From the NCBI GenBank assembly GCA_047635695.1, contig JBLILN010000030.1, forward strand, positions 1-14,003: a stretch of 14,003 nt of DNA, written 5' to 3'. Source of the stretch: UBA2136 sp047635695. GTDB lineage: Bacteria > Pseudomonadota > Alphaproteobacteria > UBA2136. Both the position numbers and the translations under genes were made by a program. Shown here piece after piece: positions 6,742 through 14,003 of this stretch. Position 1 is the stretch's first letter, and each line of letters begins with the position of its first letter. The notes beneath the pieces are model-generated. The model had not been told where the DNA came from. It saw nothing but the letters and a program-made list of their open reading frames with translations, and did no database searches.

Positions 6742-8688
6742 ATGGGTTTAAATGATATAGCAAAAGGTTCTTCTGGGACATTTGGTAGAAATATGATTGC
6801 TGCTGCAGGTTTTGTGGGGTTAGTGTCGTCCATGGGTAACGCTTTTGCTGCACAACAATATGTTCATCAGCAAGGTTTAGAGGCAGATAAAGACGCCGTT
6901 CAAATTGTTGCAATGCCCGATCATAAAAGCCCTGAAGCATTACTACAAGACAGTATTAGAAAAGTTCAGTCTACAACAAGCCTTCAATCGTCACCGCAGA
7001 TGGTGAATTATATTCTTGAAAGTACACAAAATAGAGAAGAGCGTGTACGCCAAGTAATGAATGAATTTAAAACGAAATTCCAGCAAAACCGTAGTGAAGA
7101 CTCTATGGACATAGCCTTTATAAATTCTGAAGATATTGAGTTTCACAGAAATATAACTCCTGATGATATTTCTGAGCAATATGATACTTTGCAACGTGAC
7201 GCCTTTACAGAGGAATATTTATCAAAAGGTCATAACCACGAAGATTCTGTTGAAATGGCTAAAGAAGCTCAGGAAAAAATATTAAAAAACGTATTAAGCC
7301 CCAAAGTAGTTGCGCGTTCAAATGCTGAAGATATGGAAGCGCACAATAAGGAGTATAACCTAGCGCTTGGCATGCATGATGGATCTTCCTTTTCTCTAGC
7401 AAGTTTACCCAAAGATAAAAAGATGCATAACTCTGCCAATCAATATAAGGAAGAAGGTTTAAATTCTGCTGGTATTGTACAAATAAAAAATGACAGTACT
7501 ATGAAGATTTATAAAAGTTATTACAGTGAAATGACGGAAGATGTGGGTTCATTAGAAATTCAAGGTTATTCATTTGAAGAAAATTTAAAATGTACTATAG
7601 ATCATGAAGTTGGTCATAATTTAAATACTGATCACAATGATGCTTATATGAATCAAAATGCAAATGAAGCTCTTGCTGACTTAAATTGTTTGGCGCAAAA
7701 TGCCGCCGAAAATAATGGTAAACTTTCTCAGGAACTTGTAGACCGTATCATTATAGAACGTAGTTATGGTGCCATGGGTGGTGCCAAGGGTGGTGACATG
7801 GAGCATTACGGTGTTCCTGTTATTAAAGAATTTGTAAAAAATGAGGATTTTAATGCCTTTGTAGGTCAAACCTACGACGAAGTTTCAAGCACTATTGTAG
7901 AAAGTCAAGCACAATACTTAGATCTAAGTGAAGTGGATTTGTCGTCGAGAGACTCACAAACAGGAGAACACATAGGTGTTAAAAAAGTTAAAATTGTGGG
8001 TATAGATATTGATGAAAACGCTGACTTTAATGCTCGTTTTAAAGAAGTGCTTGCTCAAGCTATTGCATATCATAAACTTGACCCTGAATTTTTTGAAACC
8101 CTTTCACCGCGCATGTTGAGAGATTATATGGACAATAATGAATTGCCAGAAATGTTAGATGTTGAACAGCAATTATTTACTGATATTGCAGACCGTGCTT
8201 ACTTGATAAAAACAGCAGAAGACAAAATGCTTGGCCTAGATAAAATTGAATATGAAATGCCAAATAATACCAGAAATGCGGAAGCTGAATATAATCACTC
8301 AATGTCTTCAATAGAAGAAATTCCACAAGAAATGATGGCGACCTATCATTACGATACAAGCCCTGAAGCGGTTGCCGAAATGACAGGTAATGAATTAACT
8401 GTAGCAACTTACGCTAATGAATTAGCTTCAATTTGGCGTGATGAAGATAATTTAGAAATGCATGACTATAGTTTAGATGAAATATCTCATAAACTTAATC
8501 AACATGAGCGTATGACACAGAGTACGACATTTGAACTGCCAGAAGGTTTAACAGTTTCTGATATTGAATCAATACATGGGTCACATAAAATGGCACTTGA
8601 ATTCAGTCAATCGCAGGAAATTACCTACGGCGATCATAAACACACACCTAAACAGGAACTGGATAATGAGGACTTAACGAGAATGTAA
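6742..8688 (+). CDS. Exported putative zinc metallopeptidase, uncharacterised
   Basis: This 648-residue acidic protein has a Sec-type signal peptide (R16, hydrophobic stretch 19-31, probable cut after AFA at 36). Residues 40-280 and 360-648 show no domain I recognise. The core motif is HEVGHNLNTDHND at 288-300. It fits both HExxH and the metzincin form HExxHxxGxxH, except that the glycine is Asn295. A methionine in SYGAMGG (M345) sits where a Met-turn could be. Seventeen residues after the second histidine is NEALAD (E309, D313), which looks like the third-ligand helix of gluzincins, so H298 and E309 compete as third zinc ligand. No membrane anchor or cell-wall signal is visible, so the product is probably periplasmic or secreted. 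The gene is monocistronic: good GAGGA ribosome site, palindrome upstream, strong terminator downstream. Peptidase activity is inferred, and the substrate is unknown. Confidence 0.72.
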   Translation: MGLNDIAKGSSGTFGRNMIAAAGFVGLVSSMGNAFAAQQYVHQQGLEADKDAVQIVAMPDHKSPEALLQDSIRKVQSTTSLQSSPQMVNYILESTQNREERVRQVMNEFKTKFQQNRSEDSMDIAFINSEDIEFHRNITPDDISEQYDTLQRDAFTEEYLSKGHNHEDSVEMAKEAQEKILKNVLSPKVVARSNAEDMEAHNKEYNLALGMHDGSSFSLASLPKDKKMHNSANQYKEEGLNSAGIVQIKNDSTMKIYKSYYSEMTEDVGSLEIQGYSFEENLKCTIDHEVGHNLNTDHNDAYMNQNANEALADLNCLAQNAAENNGKLSQELVDRIIIERSYGAMGGAKGGDMEHYGVPVIKEFVKNEDFNAFVGQTYDEVSSTIVESQAQYLDLSEVDLSSRDSQTGEHIGVKKVKIVGIDIDENADFNARFKEVLAQAIAYHKLDPEFFETLSPRMLRDYMDNNELPEMLDVEQQLFTDIADRAYLIKTAEDKMLGLDKIEYEMPNNTRNAEAEYNHSMSSIEEIPQEMMATYHYDTSPEAVAEMTGNELTVATYANELASIWRDEDNLEMHDYSLDEISHKLNQHERMTQSTTFELPEGLTVSDIESIHGSHKMALEFSQSQEITYGDHKHTPKQELDNEDLTRM

Positions 8689-8717
8689 GTTATTTATATT
8701 AAAGATTATTTAATAAT

Positions 8718-8746
8718 AAAAAAGAGCCTATAATAGGCTCTTTTTT
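8718..8746. terminator. Bidirectional rho-independent terminator between convergent genes
   Basis: AAAAAAGAGCCTA (8718-8730) and TAGGCTCTTTTTT (8734-8746) form a perfect 13-bp stem with a 3-base loop. A-rich and T-rich flanks on both sides let it end transcription from the metallopeptidase gene and from the minus-strand operon. The binding-protein stop codon lies immediately beyond it, at 8748-8750. Confidence 0.92.
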
Positions 8747-8747
8747 A

Positions 8748-10385
8748 TTAATTTTGTAGGCTATGCCTTGTTTGTAGTTGCTTAGGAATATACCAGTCAA
8801 TAAAGTTATGGCTAATACCTGCAGGTGCTTCTTCTACTTCTTGAATGCTCTTTTGAATAGCAATAAGGCTATACGGGGCGTAAAGGAAGAGGTAGGGTTG
8901 TTCATCATTTAAAATTTCTTGGAAGCGGTCCAGATGTTTTTTACGTATGGCTTGGTCAAATGTACGCCTTGCTTTAACCATAGCTTCATCCGCCTCTTTG
9001 TTATTGAAACCGACGATGTTAAATTCTTTTTCACCCATTTTGCTTGAGTGGAAAATATCAAATGGGTCTGGTTCTGGTGATAGCGACCAACCCAGTATAA
9101 AGGCTTCAAAATTACGTTTGTTAATTGTGTTTTGAATAAATGTTGACCATTCCTGAATGTTTATATTCATTTTAACGCCAATGTTTGCGAATGCCTGTTG
9201 CATGAGTTCAGCTGTCATTTTACGCATGTCGTTACCTTGGTTTGTCACCACTGTAAATTCAAATTGTTTTTTATGGCCATTAATTTCTTTATCTAAAAGG
9301 CCATCAGCGTCAGTATCAACCCAGCCCGCTTCGGCAAGCATGGATTTTGCTTTCGCTATATTTTGCTGGTATGGCTGTATTTTTTCATTGTAAGCCCATG
9401 TACCAGGCTTGAAGGGGCAGGCAAGGGGTAAGCCTTGGCCAAATAAGACACCTGCAACAATATCTTCGCGTGAAATAGCATATGAAAGTGCTTGGCGTAC
9501 TTTTTTATCTTCAAATAAGGGGTGGTCAAGCTTGAAGCCCATATAAGTATAGCCATTGGAAAGGTATTTGTATTTTTCAAATTTATCCGTGAATGATTTA
9601 CTATTTGTCAGTCTTGTAAATTGCAGTGGCTTTAAGCCCATGCTGTCAATGTTACCAGCTTTCAGTTCTAAAAACTGTGTATCAATGTCGGGTATTTGCC
9701 TTGTCATTAAGTTTGTGATGTAAGCCTCATGCTTAAAATGTGTTGGGTTTGCTTTTAAGGTTACAAATTCCCCACGTTTCCACTGGCCTAAAGTATAAGG
9801 GCCTGTGCCCATAGGTTTTTCTTTAAGAGAGCTGTTGTTAATATCTTCAGCTTCAAGGCGTGATTGAGGTAATATTTTTAATGTCCAGCTGGCAAGGGCA
9901 GGGGCAAAAGGTTCTGTGTATTTGACTTGGAAGGTATATGGGTCAATAACGATAGCTTCTGAAACAGCTTGATAGTCACCTGCATATGGTGTCAGTGTTT
10001 CAGGGTGCGTTAATGTTTTAAAGGTAGCCATAACGTCATTGGCTGTTAAGGCACTACCATCAGACCATTTAACACCTTCTTTGAGGTGGAATGTCATGGT
10101 TAAACCATCATCTAAAATTTCCCAACTTTCAGCAAGGTCACCCACAAGGTTGAGGTTTTTATCATATTTTAAGAGGCCATCATATATGTTGCCTGAAATC
10201 GCATGCGAGGCACTATCTGAAGATGTCCATGGAATAAGGTTGCTTGCTTCACCAATGGCTGCGTCAATGTAAAGGCCTCCTTGTTCTGGGGTATAGGGTT
10301 CGGTTGAGGCCTTCGTTGTTTCTGTTTCTTCGCTCGAACAAGCTGCCAGCGCTACAAATACCAACGTTAAGATATATTTTTTCAT
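8748..10385 (-). CDS. ABC-type oligopeptide/dipeptide substrate-binding lipoprotein (SBP family 5)
   Basis: Extracytoplasmic solute-binding protein of the DppA/OppA type, which would deliver peptides or similar ligands to an ABC importer. The N-terminus is a lipoprotein signal: MKKYILT, a hydrophobic run, then lipobox LAAC with C16 as the lipidation site. The family signature VKWSDGSALTANDVMATFK lies near residues 85-105, followed by GTGPYTLGQWKRGE. The 545-residue length is typical. An in-frame TTG at 10397 would add four residues. I choose ATG 10385 because it starts a normal lipoprotein signal and has GGAG six bases upstream. This start lies two bases after the exchanger's stop, so the genes are coupled. 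No permease or ATPase gene is adjacent, so it is an orphan binding protein. The ligand is unknown. Confidence 0.9.
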   Translation of the reverse strand: MKKYILTLVFVALAACSSEETETTKASTEPYTPEQGGLYIDAAIGEASNLIPWTSSDSASHAISGNIYDGLLKYDKNLNLVGDLAESWEILDDGLTMTFHLKEGVKWSDGSALTANDVMATFKTLTHPETLTPYAGDYQAVSEAIVIDPYTFQVKYTEPFAPALASWTLKILPQSRLEAEDINNSSLKEKPMGTGPYTLGQWKRGEFVTLKANPTHFKHEAYITNLMTRQIPDIDTQFLELKAGNIDSMGLKPLQFTRLTNSKSFTDKFEKYKYLSNGYTYMGFKLDHPLFEDKKVRQALSYAISREDIVAGVLFGQGLPLACPFKPGTWAYNEKIQPYQQNIAKAKSMLAEAGWVDTDADGLLDKEINGHKKQFEFTVVTNQGNDMRKMTAELMQQAFANIGVKMNINIQEWSTFIQNTINKRNFEAFILGWSLSPEPDPFDIFHSSKMGEKEFNIVGFNNKEADEAMVKARRTFDQAIRKKHLDRFQEILNDEQPYLFLYAPYSLIAIQKSIQEVEEAPAGISHNFIDWYIPKQLQTRHSLQN

Positions 10386-10387
10386 TT

Positions 10388-11341
10388 TTAGCTCCAAGTT
10401 AGGGAAATAATATAAGCAAAGTAAAGGACGATTAAGGTAATACCAAGTGCCTTTGTATTTGGTTTTTTTACAAGGAATAGGTACGCAACAACAAAGCCTA
10501 AAATAAGCATAACAAAAAGGTCGTTTGCCAATTCTTCATGTACTGTGAGCGTTCTAACAATAGCGGCTGTACCAGTTGCACCAAGAGCGTTAAAAACGTT
10601 TGAGCCAGCAACATTACCTAAAGTTAAACCAATGTTACCATGCCTTGCAGCCGCAATAGTTGCAGCAATTTCTGGTAAACTTGTACCTACTGCCACAAGT
10701 GTTAGGCCAATAATGCGTTCACTAATACCAAAACTTTCAGCAATAACAATAGCACCGTCAATGGTAAGGTCAGCACCTACAAATAAACCGAGTAATCCAA
10801 AGGCAATGAATGCGCCTGCATAGTATTCATTTTTAGGCAGGTTTACTTCTTCTTCAACTTCTTCCGGGCTAAAACCAGCTTTTTTACCAGACTGATGTGC
10901 AAGGAAAAGATAAAAAATTAAGCCGAGGAGGAGTAAACAACCTGTGAGCATGTTCACTTGGCCTTGCGTGATGATAATGAATGCAAAGAGCCACATGCAC
11001 ATCATCATAATAAGGTATTCACGTATTTGCTCTTTAGTTGGCGCGAATTTTTTCATTAATAATAAGCCAACACCCAAAACAAGGGCGATATTGGCAATGT
11101 TACTACCAATAATATTACCAAATGCAAGGGATGGTCTGTCTGCAAGTGTTGCTGAAACTGTTGCAATAATTTCTGGTAAACTTGTACCAAAACCAATAAT
11201 AGCAACACCAATAAACAGGCTTGATAGTTTAAACCTATGCGCAACAAAAACAGCGCCATCAACAAGGCGGTTACCGCAATAAAAGAGTAAGAATAGTCCT
11301 GCAGTACAAGATATAGCTGCCATGATGAGTGGGCTCGTCAT
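10388..11341 (-). CDS. Calcium/sodium antiporter (CaCA superfamily, YrbG/TIGR00367 type)
   Basis: Inner-membrane exchanger of 317 residues that would swap Na+ or K+/H+ for Ca2+. The sequence has about ten hydrophobic segments arranged as two inverted halves. Each half carries the alpha-repeat: GFGTSLPEIIAT (50-61) with GNIIGSNIANI (75-85), and VAVGTSLPEIAAT (216-228) with GNVAGSNVFN (242-251). The ion-binding glutamates E57 and E224 are both present. An acidic cytoplasmic loop (PEEVEEEV, 159-166) separates the halves and may take a regulatory role. The start ATG overlaps the upstream CorC stop by one base (TAATG), so translation is probably coupled. The substrate is predicted from the family and not provable here. 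Confidence 0.93.
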   Translation of the reverse strand: MTSPLIMAAISCTAGLFLLFYCGNRLVDGAVFVAHRFKLSSLFIGVAIIGFGTSLPEIIATVSATLADRPSLAFGNIIGSNIANIALVLGVGLLLMKKFAPTKEQIREYLIMMMCMWLFAFIIITQGQVNMLTGCLLLLGLIFYLFLAHQSGKKAGFSPEEVEEEVNLPKNEYYAGAFIAFGLLGLFVGADLTIDGAIVIAESFGISERIIGLTLVAVGTSLPEIAATIAAARHGNIGLTLGNVAGSNVFNALGATGTAAIVRTLTVHEELANDLFVMLILGFVVAYLFLVKKPNTKALGITLIVLYFAYIISLTWS

Positions 11342-12648
11342 TATTTATCACTTTCGTTAAGGTTGTTATCAGTTATAGGTAGTTCAATTTTTTTTGCACA
11401 AAGCTGCGTAATACTTTGGTTTTTATGACCAATAATTTTAAACTCTAAGCCATTTAGTTCAAATGTTTCGTTTAATTCTGGCATACGACCAAGCTGGTCA
11501 ATAATTAACCCTGAAAGGGTCACAGCGTCTTCATTTTCTGGTAAATGCCAGTCAAATTCTCTATTGGCATCACGGACAGGGAAATGACCTGCAACGGTTA
11601 TTGAACCGTCTTTTTCGTAACGGTGCGTAATTTTAACAACATCATGCTCGTCAATTATCTCACCAACAATTTCTTCTAAGATATCCTCTAATGTGACAAC
11701 GCCCTGAATGTCTCCATACTCATCAACAACAAGTGCTAAATGTTTACGGTGAGATTGAAATTCTACAAGTTGATCACTCAATAATACGTTTTCGGGTATA
11801 AAGTAATTGTCCTTCATAACGTTTTCTAGAACAAAAGCTTCTCCACATTCTTTATAGTTGTAATATGCTTTAAAGAAATCTTTAATAAGCAAAATACCTA
11901 TAATGTTGTCTTTGTTGTCTTTCCATATAGGGATGCGGCTATGCACAGGCTTGGTTGAAAGAAGCCTATAAAGTTCCTCAACTGCGACTGACGCATCAAT
12001 CATTTCAATGTCGCGGCGGTGAACCATAACATCTTCAACAGTCATTTCATCAAGTTTCATTACGCTATCAAGCATACGGTGCTCACCTTTTTCAAGGACG
12101 CCTTCTTCTAGCCCCATACCAATGGCACCACGAACATCGTCTTCATCAAAATTATTACAGTTTTTTAACTTTACGCCCATAAGTCTTAACAAGAAATTTG
12201 CAATACCTTGAATGCAATAAGTTAAAGGCTTTAAAACAAAAATAAGAATACTCATGGGAAATGCTAACCACATGGAATGCCTAACAGGGCTTCGGCTGGC
12301 AATTGTTTTGGGAATGATCTCTGAGAAAATCAAAACAAGGAAAGTCATGACAAGTGTGGCAGCAGCAATACCACCTTCACCAAATAAATGAATAAATAAA
12401 CCTGTTGTTAATGCAGATGCACTGATATTAACAAGGTTATTACCGAGAAGTATTGTGCTTAATAATTTTTCAGGGTCCGCTGTTAATTTGTTAACTCGGG
12501 CAGCTTTGGTATTACCGTCTTTTTCCATTTCATGCAGTTTTGGTTTACTAGACGACATTAAGGCCGTTTCAGATCCTGAAAAAAATGCAGAGCATAAAAG
12601 TAATAAAAATATAAAGCCTAAAATAATAAGCGTTTCGGGGTCGTTCAT
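11341..12648 (-). CDS. CNNM/CorC (HlyC/CorC, CorB/YfjD-like) membrane protein with CBS domains
   Basis: This 435-residue protein has the CorB/YfjD layout. An N-terminal DUF21/CNNM membrane domain (about 5-160) carries FFSGSETALMSS (22-33), LLGNNLVNISASAL (67-80) and FSEIIPKT (108-115). A Bateman pair of CBS domains follows (about 203-332), containing HSRIPIW and VVDEYGDIQGVVTLEDILEE as split stretches. A CorC/HlyC C-terminal domain (about 345-425) includes ENEDAVTLSGLI. Family members mediate Na+-coupled Mg2+ (Co2+) efflux, with ATP/Mg2+ sensing through the CBS domains. Start ATG 12648 has no close Shine-Dalgarno; the nearest AAGG is about 14 bases away near the end of the upstream gene, so reinitiation is plausible. 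Being in an operon with a Ca2+ antiporter points to divalent-cation balance. Confidence 0.93.
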   Translation of the reverse strand: MNDPETLIILGFIFLLLLCSAFFSGSETALMSSSKPKLHEMEKDGNTKAARVNKLTADPEKLLSTILLGNNLVNISASALTTGLFIHLFGEGGIAAATLVMTFLVLIFSEIIPKTIASRSPVRHSMWLAFPMSILIFVLKPLTYCIQGIANFLLRLMGVKLKNCNNFDEDDVRGAIGMGLEEGVLEKGEHRMLDSVMKLDEMTVEDVMVHRRDIEMIDASVAVEELYRLLSTKPVHSRIPIWKDNKDNIIGILLIKDFFKAYYNYKECGEAFVLENVMKDNYFIPENVLLSDQLVEFQSHRKHLALVVDEYGDIQGVVTLEDILEEIVGEIIDEHDVVKITHRYEKDGSITVAGHFPVRDANREFDWHLPENEDAVTLSGLIIDQLGRMPELNETFELNGLEFKIIGHKNQSITQLCAKKIELPITDNNLNESDK

Positions 12649-12664
12649 TTAGTGTTTTTTAACC

Positions 12665-13150
12665 TTATGTTATTGATATTTTAACTTTAGTTTTTTCGCC
12701 TTCGTTGCCTAAACTACCAAACATGGATAGGTCACCTGTATGTCGCATTGAAGGGGGGATGAGGTTTCTCATATCTAGCCAATCTAAGCAAGCACCTTTT
12801 ACAGTTTTTACCAGATAAGAACCTGCGTCGTCATCATCAAAATATTCAATCAATCCTTGTACGCTCGACACTGATTTAATAATAGACTTAACAGCGTCTT
12901 GGGTGTCTGGTGATAATTTTTTAAACTTGGCGTTATATATAAGTTCATTTAAAAAAGAAAGAGGTAAGCTTTCAATAATATGAAGATGGTTTTTATCAGA
13001 ACCGTCAACAATATCGTTGGCGTCTGTTATAGCTGTTATTTCACCATTTCGAGTGTTTAAGCACCATAAATCTGACTGTGCATCACCACAAAAAGCAGCG
13101 AGTAATTGGTCAATATCATATTTGTGGTCGAACAATTTGTCGGAGAACAT
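12665..13150 (-). CDS. Uncharacterised 161-residue protein, possibly UPF0158-like
   Basis: Soluble acidic protein without a signal peptide or membrane segment. An N-terminal strand-type motif DLWCLNTRNGEITAI (27-41) resembles the opening of UPF0158 proteins (residues of the form YLDxETGEV). A conserved-looking end, ACLDWLDMRNLIPP (120-133), resembles that family's C-terminal WL helix. A run of four aspartates (105-108) and a short polar tail follow. The UPF0158 link is by eye and tentative, and its function is unknown even in the family. The gene has a good AGAGG ribosome site. It leads the operon with CorC, the antiporter and the binding protein, 16 bases before corC. Confidence 0.75.
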   Translation of the reverse strand: MFSDKLFDHKYDIDQLLAAFCGDAQSDLWCLNTRNGEITAITDANDIVDGSDKNHLHIIESLPLSFLNELIYNAKFKKLSPDTQDAVKSIIKSVSSVQGLIEYFDDDDAGSYLVKTVKGACLDWLDMRNLIPPSMRHTGDLSMFGSLGNEGEKTKVKISIT

Positions 13151-13176
13151 TTTACTACCTCTAAAATTAATACAGG

Positions 13177-13205
13177 ATTATCACTTATTTGTTTGCATTT
13201 AGCAA
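13177..13205 (-). promoter_or_regulatory. Probable promoter of the minus-strand four-gene operon
   Basis: On the minus strand TTGCTA (13200-13205) is followed after 17 bases by GATAAT (13177-13182). They match the consensus boxes at 4 and 5 of 6 positions. It lies 27 bases before the ATG of the 161-residue gene and overlaps the TTGC/GCAA repeat cluster, so the repeats may be an operator. Confidence 0.45.
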
Positions 13206-13233
13206 GGTTGCAAACAGCAGTAAAACTTGCAAA
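13191..13233. promoter_or_regulatory. Cluster of TTGC/GCAA repeats, operator-like
   Basis: TTGC-ATTTA-GCAA (13193-13205) is a perfect 4-bp inverted repeat. GTTTGCA (13191-13197) and TGCAAAC (13209-13215) form a 7-bp inverted repeat around it. TTGCAAA recurs directly at 13208-13214 and 13227-13233, 19 bases apart. The cluster covers the proposed -35 region of the minus-strand operon and lies about 80 bases before the divergent small gene. No known regulator is recognised. Confidence 0.4.
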
Positions 13234-13311
13234 ATTAAATGTCTGGCGTTATTGTGTCATTACTTGGGCCTAGATGTCCGAAAATAATGATAAAAAACAA
13301 AGGTTATTTTA

Positions 13312-13440
13312 ATGCCAGTCTCAACTGAAAAGCCATTAAAAATTGTCGCTGCAATTGTAGTTATTATATTAACACTGTTCGTTATTGGTATCTTTAAAGA
13401 AGTGCCTGTCTATGAAGTGCGTAAGGAGGTTTCTCTTTAA
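13312..13440 (+). CDS. Small single-pass membrane protein (42 residues), unknown
   Basis: Short frame: ATG 13312, stop TAA 13438-13440. The product has a polar N-terminus (MPVSTEKPLK), a hydrophobic stretch of about 18 residues (IVAAIVVIILTLFVIGIF, 11-28) and a charged C-terminal tail (KEVPVYEVRKEVSL). This layout suggests a single inner-membrane helix. AAAGG about eight bases before the start is an adequate ribosome site. Its last codons hold the perfect Shine-Dalgarno of the next gene and its stop touches that gene's ATG, so the two are coupled. I do not recognise the family. It could be a small subunit or anchor for the exported neighbour, and the coding call rests on the ribosome site, the TM pattern and the junction. 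Confidence 0.65.
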   Translation: MPVSTEKPLKIVAAIVVIILTLFVIGIFKEVPVYEVRKEVSL

Positions 13441-14003
13441 ATGTATAAAATCGTTTTTCCTGCATTGCTTCTTTTTTCTCTTAGCGTCCATGCTCAAGGC
13501 ATTGACTTTGATAAAGAATTCCCACTATCAGAAAATGACCTGTACTATCCCCTTATAGGTGAAAATGGTGAGCTTCCCTCAGAGCTAGAGCAAAATAACG
13601 ATCATTATACAGCCTCACCAGAGGAAATACGTAAAGTAGAAGAGAGTCTTCGCCTCGAGCAAGAAAATGCATACGCTTTAGAAGAACCACAAAATTCTGT
13701 TTACCAAGAGCCTACTACAGCACTTGGCTATCAACCTCATTCGGACGACGCACCTATCAATGCACAAAGTGAGGTACAAAAACCTGCCGCTGGTGCAAAA
13801 AGCTTCAGTATTGATGACTTAAAACGCACTGTAGCGCCAAAAAAAATAACAACCGAAGCAGAGCTCATTGAAGCTGAGAAATCAATCACATCAATGGAAC
13901 AGACAATAGAATCTCTTATTGGTTCAAATGCAGATGCTGAGAATGCTTCTGTGCAAGAAAATCAAGCGAGGCCTTTGGTTGAATTTCCAAAATTGACAGA
14001 AAA
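13441..14003 (+). CDS. Exported acidic protein, uncharacterised (partial, C-terminus beyond window)
   Basis: The frame opens at ATG 13441 with no stop before the right edge, giving 187 complete codons. The product starts with a short Sec signal (MYKIVFPALLLFSLSVHA, probable cut before QG at 19). The rest of the visible part is hydrophilic, acidic and rich in E, Q, N and S, with proline-containing stretches typical of a disordered periplasmic linker and a helical segment near ELIEAEKSITSMEQTIESLI (141-160). There is no recognisable domain in the visible part. A perfect AAGGAGGT (13423-13430) ten bases before the start predicts strong translation. It follows the 42-residue membrane protein without a gap. 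The missing C-terminus may hold the functional domain. Confidence 0.8.
   Translation, partial: MYKIVFPALLLFSLSVHAQGIDFDKEFPLSENDLYYPLIGENGELPSELEQNNDHYTASPEEIRKVEESLRLEQENAYALEEPQNSVYQEPTTALGYQPHSDDAPINAQSEVQKPAAGAKSFSIDDLKRTVAPKKITTEAELIEAEKSITSMEQTIESLIGSNADAENASVQENQARPLVEFPKLTE

Noticed and set aside
10944..11282. A 112-codon plus-strand frame
   Set aside because: It is a shadow of the antiporter gene, where hydrophobic codons on one strand leave long open frames on the other.
13239..13328. A 29-codon plus-strand frame starting ATGTCTGGC
   Set aside because: It has no Shine-Dalgarno and overlaps the better supported 42-codon membrane protein.

Overview
The window looks like chromosomal DNA from an AT-rich alphaproteobacterium. 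The evidence is the transketolase-GAPDH pair with an alphaproteobacterial-type GAPDH, set divergently to a small coiled-coil gene, zapA, a 5-formyltetrahydrofolate cyclo-ligase gene and a YmdB-type phosphoesterase gene. The lineage cannot be fixed further from sequence alone. I see no rRNA, tRNA, insertion sequence, CRISPR array or prophage, so this is mostly core genome with a few unusual accessory genes.

Region 1 (1-2963, minus strand): transketolase (tkt) followed after 32 bases by GAPDH (gap), which runs off the left edge. Region 2 (about 3000-5169, plus strand): a tight cell-division/folate cluster made of a ZauP-like coiled-coil protein, ZapA and 5-FCL with 1-base gaps. A 126-base potentially structured leader and a YmdB-family metallophosphoesterase follow. 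Region 3 (5178-6608, plus): two tandem, clearly paralogous histidine-phosphatase genes separated by a rho-independent terminator. Region 4 (6609-8746, plus): a 648-residue exported protein with a strong zinc-metalloprotease motif, preceded by a perfect operator-like palindrome and closed by a bidirectional terminator.

Region 5 (8748-13150, minus): a four-gene operon running from a UPF0158-like small protein to a CNNM/CorC membrane protein, an NCX-type cation/Ca2+ exchanger and an orphan oligopeptide-type substrate-binding lipoprotein. The last three junctions are a 16-base gap, a TAATG overlap and a 2-base gap. The combination suggests envelope and divalent-cation homeostasis, but the binding protein has no permease beside it. 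Region 6 (13151-14003, plus): a divergent intergenic region rich in TTGC/GCAA repeats, then a 42-residue single-pass membrane protein and an exported acidic protein cut by the right edge.

The least explained parts are the exported metalloprotease candidate, the small membrane/exported protein pair, the structured leader before the YmdB gene, and an Asn-to-Asp change at a metal-site motif of the YmdB homologue. I found no complete new multi-gene system that the sequence alone can prove.
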